Below, piece by piece: positions 32,131-39,719 of a stretch of DNA of 64,000 nucleotides. How positions within the stretch are numbered: position 1 is the first letter of the stretch; every line of letters starts with the position of its first letter. Origin of the DNA: Burkholderiaceae bacterium DAT-1 (lineage in GTDB: Bacteria > Pseudomonadota > Gammaproteobacteria > Burkholderiales > Chitinimonadaceae). Where the stretch lies: NCBI GenBank assembly GCA_019084025.1, contig JAHRBI010000002.1:1-64000 (forward strand), given 5' to 3'. The translations under genes and the position numbers were made by a program. The notes under the pieces are model-generated. The model had not been told where the DNA came from, searched no databases, and saw only the letters and a list, made by a program, of their open reading frames with translations.

Positions 32131-34200
32131 GTGAGTCAGGTCTTAAATAAGCTCTATGAGTTACAAAATAATGGGCAAATAGATGCTGCGGTGGAATTTG
32201 CGCAATTGGCTCATATGCGAGATACCAGCGGGTGGGAGGGCCAATTGGCCATGGCGGTTATTTCTCGCATGCTGAGGAAAAATGCTGTTGCTAATCAGTA
32301 CCTGCAACCGCTAATGGAGAATTATTCTGATAATCCTGCAGTACAGTTGGAGTGGGCAAGATTACAGGTTGCTTCTGGCAATTTTATCGATGCGCGACGT
32401 GCATACGAGTTTGCAGTCCAATATACATCGGATGTCTCATTGCAATCAGAGTTGGGACTGACCTATATGTATTTAAAGGAGTACGATTTAGCAAGACGTT
32501 GCTTACTCAAGGCGTATCCTTCATATAAAAAACAGTACAACGTAGTTCAGGCGCTAGCGACCTTGTATGCATTGGATGGTAATGTAAGTAAGGTAAAAAA
32601 GATTCTCTCCGATATGATTGAGGGAGATAGAACTAAGTCCGCATGGCATACCGCGTATGCATTGATGCTTGCTAAATGCAATATGACGAATGCTGCTTTG
32701 GATGCAATCAATGTGGCGCTCAGTCTGGATCCGCGATCGGTTGGTACACTTCAGCTTATGCATCAAATCTGCATGCTGAAGCACAGGTATGAGTTGGCGA
32801 TGCAGGCCTCAAATAAATTATTAGATATTGAGAAAAGTGCCGAAAATTACGTGCGCTTAAGTGAGGCACAGGGTAGTGCTGGCTTATATGAGCAGGGCTT
32901 TGAATCGCTAGCACGTGCACTAGAGTTAGAACCATGCAATTTACGTGCGCTCAGTATCCGATGTTTCTTTTTGGGTTATATGGATGGGATTCCAAAGCAA
33001 CGTCAATATGAAATGTATTGTGAGTATGGTAAGGCGCTTGAGAATAATGTGCAGACGGTAGAAATTTCGGATCGAAAACTGGATAAGGATCGCCCTTTGC
33101 GCATTGGATTTGTGTCCGGTGACTTATGTGATCATCCAGTATCGCATTGGCTGATTGGAATTGTTGAAAATTTCGATCTGCAAAAATATTCCCTATATTT
33201 TTATAGTAATAATGATGCAGTTGATGACTATACACGCCGATATTTTGCGGTAACCAGTAATTGGCGTCTGGTTGATCGGTGGAGTGACCAGATGTTGGCT
33301 CAAAAGATATTGGATGATGAAATTGATATCTTAATTGATTGCTCTGTTCATACGGGTAATAACCGCCTTCCAGTATTCGCGATGAGACCTGCGCGGATTC
33401 AAGTAAGTGCATTTGGTTCACCCAATACCACAGGGCTAACGCGCATTGATTATAGGTTGACTGATGAGGTTGTTGATCCTGAAGGAATGACAGATCAATT
33501 TAGTACTGAAAAGATTTGGAGAACAAAATCCATTGTTGGCGTGTTAGAGAGGAAAATGTATGAAAATGTGCCGGTGCAAGATGCGCCTGCAGAGAAGAAC
33601 GGCTTTATTACATTCGGATCGTTCAATAGAAGTGCTAAAGTAAATGAATCGACCATTGAGTTCTGGGCGCGCGTACTTTTGTCATTGCCTAACTCCCGGC
33701 TGAGAATTATTTTACCAGAGGGTAAGAAGAGGGACGAGGTTCTAGCTTCTTTTGTAAGACTAGGGGTTGATATTTCTCGACTGGATGTAATTGGCTTGAT
33801 GTCTAGAGTTAATTATATGGAGCAGCTAAATACAATTGATATTCATCTAGATACCTTCCCCTATTCTGGATCTACAACTACTGCGACAGCAATGTCGATG
33901 GGTGTCCCGGTGTTGTCGATATATAGTGATATCACACAATCAAGAGCATCATTGACCATGATGAAGGCAGCAGGATTGGATGGCTGGGCATTTCAAACGG
34001 TTGACGAAGCATTGACAAAAGTGCGCGAAGTTGCGGCAAATCCAGAGCAGATGGGCGAGTTCCGACGAAACTTTAGAGAGTCTGTACGCCAATCCCGTTT
34101 ATTTGATGGAGAGGCAGCAGCTCGAGAATTTGAAGAGGCACTTCGTGCAATGTGGGAGCGCTATGTTGAAGCAGAAACCTCAGATGTCGGGGTTCGATAA
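32131..34200 (+). CDS. TPR protein with O-GlcNAc transferase (SPINDLY/GT41-like) domain
   Basis: The 689-residue protein has TPR-like repeats over residues about 1-300. A GT41-type domain follows with RPLRIGFVSGDLCDHPVSHWL, ILIDCSVHTGNNRLPVFAMRPARIQVSAFGSPNTTG and HLDTFPYSGSTTTATAMSMGVPVL, all hallmarks of OGT-like enzymes. Family members transfer a sugar from UDP-GlcNAc or a related donor to Ser/Thr of proteins, the TPRs binding the substrate. GTG 32131 with AAGGAAG 7 nt upstream is preferred over TTG 32107. The gene is visibly more AT-rich than those around it, a sign of transfer. Confidence 0.9.
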   Translation: MSQVLNKLYELQNNGQIDAAVEFAQLAHMRDTSGWEGQLAMAVISRMLRKNAVANQYLQPLMENYSDNPAVQLEWARLQVASGNFIDARRAYEFAVQYTSDVSLQSELGLTYMYLKEYDLARRCLLKAYPSYKKQYNVVQALATLYALDGNVSKVKKILSDMIEGDRTKSAWHTAYALMLAKCNMTNAALDAINVALSLDPRSVGTLQLMHQICMLKHRYELAMQASNKLLDIEKSAENYVRLSEAQGSAGLYEQGFESLARALELEPCNLRALSIRCFFLGYMDGIPKQRQYEMYCEYGKALENNVQTVEISDRKLDKDRPLRIGFVSGDLCDHPVSHWLIGIVENFDLQKYSLYFYSNNDAVDDYTRRYFAVTSNWRLVDRWSDQMLAQKILDDEIDILIDCSVHTGNNRLPVFAMRPARIQVSAFGSPNTTGLTRIDYRLTDEVVDPEGMTDQFSTEKIWRTKSIVGVLERKMYENVPVQDAPAEKNGFITFGSFNRSAKVNESTIEFWARVLLSLPNSRLRIILPEGKKRDEVLASFVRLGVDISRLDVIGLMSRVNYMEQLNTIDIHLDTFPYSGSTTTATAMSMGVPVLSIYSDITQSRASLTMMKAAGLDGWAFQTVDEALTKVREVAANPEQMGEFRRNFRESVRQSRLFDGEAAAREFEEALRAMWERYVEAETSDVGVR

Positions 34201-34230
34201 AGGTTCGCATAACTTAAACAAGGGTTTCTG

Positions 34231-34836
34231 ATGTATCAGGATCAATTCGGAATCCCCCCCCTCACAGAATCTCACGACCAACTCGACGCGCTGGGTGAAG
34301 GTTGCTGCATCAGCAGCACCTTTACCGTCATGCGCGGCCCGTCCATTGATGCGCGCGGCATCCGGATGGGCGATCAGGTTAAGATTTTCCCCTTTGTGCG
34401 CTTTGTCACCGGGTCGTTTTCAGAAAACATCCTTGCAGACATCCACATCGGGCACCGTGTTGCCATCAATGCAGGTGCATACCTGTCCGGTGAAGGTGGG
34501 TTGTGTATCGGTGATGATGTGCTGATTGCGCCGCATGTACGTATCCTGTCTGCAGGCCATGAAATTCATCAAGGTTCACCCATTGTTGCGCATAACCCAT
34601 TGACCTATGGGGCGATTTCCATAAAGGATGGTGCCTGGATTGGGGCTGGAGCAACTGTTTTGCAGGGTGTAACTATCGGTAAGGGCGCCGTTGTCGGTGC
34701 AGGGGCCGTAGTGACGCGGGATGTGCCGGACATGGCGATAGTGATTGGCAATCCCGCGCGTATCTATGGTTATAGAGGCGAGCGTCCACGGGGATGGCGC
34801 AAGCTGTTATCATTGCTTCCTTTTGGCAAGAAATAA
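34231..34836 (+). CDS. Hexapeptide-repeat O-acetyltransferase (WcaF/LacA-like)
   Basis: The 201-residue left-handed beta-helix protein shows hexapeptide turns such as IHIGHRVAINAGAYLSGEGG and AWIGAGATVLQGVTIGKGAV. The conserved catalytic histidine is in ILSAGHEIHQG, and it ends with VIGNPARIYGYRG. Such enzymes acetylate sugar hydroxyls or amines in exopolysaccharides. It lies in the same direction 30 nt after the OGT-like gene and 4 nt before wzm. Confidence 0.88.
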   Translation: MYQDQFGIPPLTESHDQLDALGEGCCISSTFTVMRGPSIDARGIRMGDQVKIFPFVRFVTGSFSENILADIHIGHRVAINAGAYLSGEGGLCIGDDVLIAPHVRILSAGHEIHQGSPIVAHNPLTYGAISIKDGAWIGAGATVLQGVTIGKGAVVGAGAVVTRDVPDMAIVIGNPARIYGYRGERPRGWRKLLSLLPFGKK

Positions 34837-34840
34837 GCAC

Positions 34841-35638
34841 GTGTCATCGTCATCTGTCGGCCTATCCTGGAAGCTGGATCTGCTGCTCAACCTCGCTCGT
34901 CGCGATGTTGATGCGCGTTATCGCGGGTCATTTCTAGGGTTCTTCTGGAGTTTTATTAATCCACTGGCAATGCTGGGTGCGTATGCCTTCGTATTTGGCA
35001 TGGTGTTCAAAGTGCGTTGGACGGGGGCGGGTAGTGGTAACTCGCCCGAATTTGTCGCCATGATATTCAGTGGGTTATTGATCTTTAATTTATTTGCAGA
35101 GGTATTGCATCGCTCTGTTCAAGTAATGGCCGAAAATGTCAATTATGTAAAGAAAGTTGTTTTCCCGCTCGATATTTTGCCGGTTTCGCTAGTGTTGTCG
35201 GGGGTGATTCATGCATTCATAGCATTTGCATTGCTTCTGGTGGTCGTGGCAATTACTTTGGGCTTGCACTGGTCGGCGCTATTGGCCGTATTTTACTGGA
35301 TTGGCTATCTGTTTTTTCTGATTGGAACTGCATACTGTGTGGCAGCCATTGCCGTATATGTGCCAGACACCAAGCATGTCGTGACATTTCTCTGCGCATT
35401 TATGCAATTTATGTCGCCAGTATTCTATCCGGTCAGCGCTGTACCTGAGTCATTCCGCTGGCTCATGCAGTTGTCGCCCATCACTTTTCCGATTGAAGGC
35501 ATCCGGAGTTGTCTGATTCATGGTGAAGCGGTCAATACGATGCCGCTGGTGGCATATGTTTTGCTCACCATATTATTTGCCTATCTGGGCAGAGCATTTT
35601 TTATGCGTCTGAAAGGTGGTTTTGCAGATGCCATCTAA
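34841..35638 (+). CDS. wzm: Polysaccharide ABC exporter permease (Wzm/KpsM-like)
   Basis: The 265-residue ABC-2 type permease has six helices and the family start LLLNLARRDVDARYRGSFLGFFWSFINPLAML. It moves undecaprenyl-linked glycan across the inner membrane with Wzt. I start it at GTG 34841, 4 nt after the acetyltransferase stop; the upstream in-frame ATG lies inside that gene. It overlaps wzt by 11 nt. Confidence 0.92.
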   Translation: MSSSSVGLSWKLDLLLNLARRDVDARYRGSFLGFFWSFINPLAMLGAYAFVFGMVFKVRWTGAGSGNSPEFVAMIFSGLLIFNLFAEVLHRSVQVMAENVNYVKKVVFPLDILPVSLVLSGVIHAFIAFALLLVVVAITLGLHWSALLAVFYWIGYLFFLIGTAYCVAAIAVYVPDTKHVVTFLCAFMQFMSPVFYPVSAVPESFRWLMQLSPITFPIEGIRSCLIHGEAVNTMPLVAYVLLTILFAYLGRAFFMRLKGGFADAI

Positions 35639-36962
35639 TGCTGTTATTGATATTTGTTCTGTCAAAAAAGTATTTAGTCGTCACGCACGCCCCACGCAAC
35701 GCTTCCTGCATGCGTTAACTGGCATGGCCAGGTTTGCGCCCGACCCATTTGTTGCATTGAATGATGTGTCCATTAAAATGGGGCGGGGCGAAACTGTTGG
35801 CATTATCGGGAAAAATGGATCAGGTAAATCGACACTGCTGCAATTAGTGTGCGGTACCTTGATGCCAAGTGCCGGTACGGTTGCCGTGCATGGACGAATT
35901 GCAGCACTGTTGGAATTGGGTGCTGGCTTTAATCCTGAATTTACCGGTATTGAGAATATCTATATCAGCGGCATGATTTATGGGTTGAGTCGTGCCCAGA
36001 TCGCAGCACGTATTGATGAGATTGTCGAATTCTCCGGCATTGGCGATTTTGTGCATCAACCTGTAAAAACCTACTCCAGCGGCATGTTCGTTCGACTGGC
36101 ATTTTCTGTCATTGCGCATATTGATGCAGATGTGCTGATTGTCGACGAGGCATTATCAGTTGGTGACATCTATTTCACTCAGAAATGCATGCGATTTCTT
36201 CGCAAGTTTCAATCGCATGGTACTGTCCTGTTTGTCAGCCATGATCTAGGTGCGGTCACCAATCTGTGTGATCGGGTCATCTGGCTGGATGGCGGGAGGA
36301 TAATCGCCGAGGGCGATGCCCTCACGGTGGTATCGGCCTATCAGAAGGCGTGTTACGACAATTCGCCTGTGGATGATGAAGTACCTGCTGAAGCCATGGT
36401 TCAAGTGGAGGTGAAAGCCACGGATGATGGCGATATGCCTGATGGCGGACATGTAGGCACGATATCCGCTGCATTGGCGGATACATTTTTACATGAGCAA
36501 GATCACGGCGACCCGGCTACCACTGCATCCACCATGTTCGATGCAAGATTGCTAGATGATACGGGAGAAGTGTTGAGTCAATCCACTGGTGGCGAATGGG
36601 TTTCATTGGTGTTGACCGCGCGCGCCAATCGACCCATATCCGAGCCATTGTTTGGCTTTTATATTAAGGATAGGCTGGGTCAAATGGTATTGGGTGACAA
36701 CTCAACCTCGGTTCGGCTGCAAGGCAGTGTGCCGGCTGGACGGTTCTTCCGGGCGCGGTTCCGATTTCGGTTGCCTTATCTGGCGGCAGGGCCTTATGTG
36801 ATCACGGCGGCAGTGGGGAGCGGCAATCAGCTCGAGCATGTCATTCATGACTGGTTGCATGAAGCATGCGGGTTTCACTCTATCTCGCAGGTACTTCATG
36901 GCTTACTCTCGGTGCCTACTGCTTGTGAGCTGGCAGTATTGCAGGATGAACGGCAGGTATGA
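35628..36962 (+). CDS. wzt: Polysaccharide ABC exporter ATPase Wzt with C-terminal glycan-binding domain
   Basis: The 444-residue protein has a nucleotide-binding domain with Walker A GKNGSGKST, signature YSSGM and Walker B DVLIVDEALSVGD. A linker follows, then a C-terminal beta-sandwich (residues about 290-440, GFYIKDRLGQMVLGDNST ... RFRFRLPYLAAGPYVITAAVGSG) typical of Wzt proteins that recognise the modified end of a finished O-antigen chain. This implies a chain-terminating modification, perhaps by the methyltransferase next door. ATG 35628 is preferred over GTG 35616. Confidence 0.93.
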   Translation: MPSNAVIDICSVKKVFSRHARPTQRFLHALTGMARFAPDPFVALNDVSIKMGRGETVGIIGKNGSGKSTLLQLVCGTLMPSAGTVAVHGRIAALLELGAGFNPEFTGIENIYISGMIYGLSRAQIAARIDEIVEFSGIGDFVHQPVKTYSSGMFVRLAFSVIAHIDADVLIVDEALSVGDIYFTQKCMRFLRKFQSHGTVLFVSHDLGAVTNLCDRVIWLDGGRIIAEGDALTVVSAYQKACYDNSPVDDEVPAEAMVQVEVKATDDGDMPDGGHVGTISAALADTFLHEQDHGDPATTASTMFDARLLDDTGEVLSQSTGGEWVSLVLTARANRPISEPLFGFYIKDRLGQMVLGDNSTSVRLQGSVPAGRFFRARFRFRLPYLAAGPYVITAAVGSGNQLEHVIHDWLHEACGFHSISQVLHGLLSVPTACELAVLQDERQV

Positions 36963-38554
36963 TGGAAAACACATATCAACACGTCTATACGCGTCAGGTG
37001 GATTCGGATGAGGAGAATTCGTTGACGCGTCTCGCGGGGAGAATCACGCCTGGAGCACGCGTGCTCGATGTGGGAACCGGCTCCGGCGGTTTAGCCATTT
37101 GGCTTGCCCAGCAGGAACTCAACTGTACGATTGATGGTTTAACCCATAATCCGGATGAGCTGCAGTTGGCGGCGCCTCACTATCGTGCCATGTTTCTCGC
37201 GGATCTGGATCGCGAACACCTGCCTGCTGAATTAGCTTCCCAGCGCTACGACTACATTGTTTGCGCAGATGTACTCGAGCATCTTTACAATCCCGAGCAT
37301 GTGCTCCGAATTCTGGTTGGATTGCTGGCGGATCAGGGTAAGGTGCTGATTTCCCTTCCTAATGTGGCATATGCAGGTGTGGTGTGTGAATTACTAGACG
37401 GCCAATTTGTGTATACACATGAAGGTCTGCTGGATCGTACGCATTTGCGCTTTTTCACTCATCAAACGCTCTCGAATCTTTTGAGAAGCTGTGGTTTAGG
37501 TGTGAGCTGGCAAGATCATTTCTGCTTGCCACTGCATCAGACTGAATTTTCTGATGAATATTCACAGATGCTGTCCGGTGCAATTAAGGCTGCGACCTTT
37601 GCCCGGCCTGGTGCGGATGTGTATCAGTTTGTGCTGGAGGCCTCTCCGGAGGCAGAGTCCGCTGTGTTGGTCGAACAGCATGAGATGAAGCATGTCTTCC
37701 CTGTGCAGGTGTTTTGGGGAAGTGACTTTTCAGAGTCGAACTCAGTTGTTTCCTTTGGTGAAGTGGGGCGGGAAAAGCAGCGCATTTCGATTCACTTGCC
37801 AGATGGCATTCAGTCTCCTGCCTCCTTGCGGCTGGATGTGTGTGATCGGCCATGCATTTTGGATCTATGGTCGATTTCACTTACCTGTGCCGGAGAGACG
37901 ATCTGGCACTGGAATGGGACGCAGGAAGCCTTCCGTGGTGAAAATGATATTCAATGGCTGAGTGCAAACCGCATATTGGTTACAGGAACCGACCCCTTCC
38001 TGATCTGTGGTCTGACTCATCTAGACCTCTCTGGCGCAAGGCTTGAGATCGACATGGGATGGCCAGCGTCAGAGGATATGCTGGGTGTCTTGAGTGTGAT
38101 CAAACATGATTTTGGTCAGCGAGCTGCACTGGTGGCGAGCCATCTAGGCATTCCTGAAGAGGTGTTCAGTGGTTCGATTCAGCAGCTGGATCAGTTATTA
38201 GATGCCGCCTCAGCGTTGCCGAGAGAAAAAGCACAGCTTGCTTACCTTGAGGCTTCATTAGTCGAGCGAGATGCATCGATTGTTCAACTAACGTCAGCAG
38301 TTAAGCATGCCGAGGGGCTGCTGCTTGCGAGCCGTCAGGAGTCAAATACGCTTTCCCTAGCCTTGGCAAATGCCGAGCGTATGGTGAAGGAAACGCGAAA
38401 TGAATGGCAGACACTCGATTCGGCATTTAAGGAATTGCAATTAGAATTTTCGAATAAGTTGGTAGAACTAGATGCAACGATTTCGGAGATGCAGGTCATT
38501 AAACAATCACGTTGGTATCGCTTAGGGCGACTTCTAAAGATTATCAGGAATTAA
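36959..38554 (+). CDS. Methyltransferase with beta domain and C-terminal coiled coil
   Basis: The 531-residue, three-part protein starts with a class I SAM methyltransferase (residues about 20-190, VLDVGTGSGGLAIWLAQ, YDYIVCADVLEHLYNP, VLISLPNVAYAG). A beta-rich domain follows (about 240-385, VFPVQVFWGSDFSESNS ... ). A coiled coil runs from about 410 to 515 (LEASLVERDASIVQL, ALANAERMVKETRNEWQTL). The tail SRWYRLGRLLKIIRN is basic and amphipathic. The layout recalls WbdD, where a terminal methyltransferase on a coiled coil sets O-antigen length, although no kinase domain is visible. It overlaps the wzt stop by 4 nt. Confidence 0.82.
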   Translation: MMENTYQHVYTRQVDSDEENSLTRLAGRITPGARVLDVGTGSGGLAIWLAQQELNCTIDGLTHNPDELQLAAPHYRAMFLADLDREHLPAELASQRYDYIVCADVLEHLYNPEHVLRILVGLLADQGKVLISLPNVAYAGVVCELLDGQFVYTHEGLLDRTHLRFFTHQTLSNLLRSCGLGVSWQDHFCLPLHQTEFSDEYSQMLSGAIKAATFARPGADVYQFVLEASPEAESAVLVEQHEMKHVFPVQVFWGSDFSESNSVVSFGEVGREKQRISIHLPDGIQSPASLRLDVCDRPCILDLWSISLTCAGETIWHWNGTQEAFRGENDIQWLSANRILVTGTDPFLICGLTHLDLSGARLEIDMGWPASEDMLGVLSVIKHDFGQRAALVASHLGIPEEVFSGSIQQLDQLLDAASALPREKAQLAYLEASLVERDASIVQLTSAVKHAEGLLLASRQESNTLSLALANAERMVKETRNEWQTLDSAFKELQLEFSNKLVELDATISEMQVIKQSRWYRLGRLLKIIRN

Positions 38555-38556
38555 CC

Positions 38557-39711
38557 ATGCTGTTTTATACCAGTATCACCGCCAATTATCTTCCCAAGGC
38601 ACGAGTGTTGGCTCATTCGGTGAAGAAACATCACCCAGACTCAGAATTTGTGCTGCTGCTGAGTGATGATTTGCCAGCAAATTTTGTGCTTGCCGATGAG
38701 CCATTTGACGAAGTCCTGTACGCCGAATCGCTGGGCCTGCCCAATTTCGAGTCGTGGGTATTCAAGCATTCCGTGGTTGAGCTGTGTACGGCCGTCAAAG
38801 GTCCGGCGCTGGAACAACTGCTGCAACGCGCTGAGAAAGTGGTCTATCTGGATCCGGATATGGCGGTATTTTCGCCACTGACGGAGGTTGAGGCGAAATT
38901 GGACCAGCATAGTATTGTGCTGACGCCGCATCAGACTGTGCCCGAAGAAGACATTGCTGCAATTCGCGATAACGAAATCTGTAGCCTGAAACACGGCGTA
39001 TTCAATCTGGGTTTCCTGGCAGTGCGCCGCTCTGACGAGGGTTTACGTTTTGCCAAGTGGTGGTCTGATCGTTTGCAGCAATTCTGCTATGCCGATATTC
39101 CCGGTGGCCTGTTTACCGATCAGCGATGGGTTGATCTGGCGCCCTGTTTTTTTGCTGATCTACATGTGCTGCGTCATCCTGGCTACAATGTCGCCACCTG
39201 GAATTTGTCGCATCGACAAGTGAAGGGTGATTTCCAGTATGGGTTCACGGTCAATGAGGCTCCGCTGGTTGTGTATCACTTTTCCGGATTTGACAGTGGT
39301 GCGCAGGAAGTCATGCTGAATGTGTACGGTAAAGGCAATCCTGCCCTCCATGCGCTGCGTAATTGGTATATCGCAGAATGCGATGGCTATGGCCAGGCCG
39401 CACTAGGGAAGTTGCCATGCAAATACGGCGTGTTCAGTAATGGTGAGAAAGTGAGTGCGGCACATCGTTTTACCTACCGTTCGCGTCCGGACTTGATTGC
39501 CTATTTCGCCTCTCCTATGGACGCATCTAATGTGAATGCCTCGTATTTCCACTGGTTTGCACAAGAGTATGGCAGCAATGGGGCGGCGCTGGATGCTCAG
39601 GGTCAGGATGTCGCTCAGTTGCGGAAAGAACTGTCAGATATTTACCAGTCCCGCTCATGGCGTTTGGCCAAGGCGATTTCAAATCTGGCACGTAAGCTGA
39701 AACTCGTCTGA
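38557..39711 (+). CDS. Glycosyltransferase, GT-A fold (GT8-like)
   Basis: The 384-residue protein begins LFYTSITANYLPKARVLAHSVKKHHP and has the donor-binding motif VVYLDPDMAVFSPL (DxD form DPD), as in GT8-like nucleotide-sugar transferases. GVFNLGFLAVRRSDEG and FTDQRWVDLAPCFF fit the acceptor region. The C-terminal tail QSRSWRLAKAISNLARKLK resembles the end of the preceding protein and is common in polysaccharide glycosyltransferases. AGGA lies 8 nt before ATG 38557. Sugar and linkage are unknown. Confidence 0.85.
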   Translation: MLFYTSITANYLPKARVLAHSVKKHHPDSEFVLLLSDDLPANFVLADEPFDEVLYAESLGLPNFESWVFKHSVVELCTAVKGPALEQLLQRAEKVVYLDPDMAVFSPLTEVEAKLDQHSIVLTPHQTVPEEDIAAIRDNEICSLKHGVFNLGFLAVRRSDEGLRFAKWWSDRLQQFCYADIPGGLFTDQRWVDLAPCFFADLHVLRHPGYNVATWNLSHRQVKGDFQYGFTVNEAPLVVYHFSGFDSGAQEVMLNVYGKGNPALHALRNWYIAECDGYGQAALGKLPCKYGVFSNGEKVSAAHRFTYRSRPDLIAYFASPMDASNVNASYFHWFAQEYGSNGAALDAQGQDVAQLRKELSDIYQSRSWRLAKAISNLARKLKLV

Positions 39712-39719
39712 GCCGTCAT

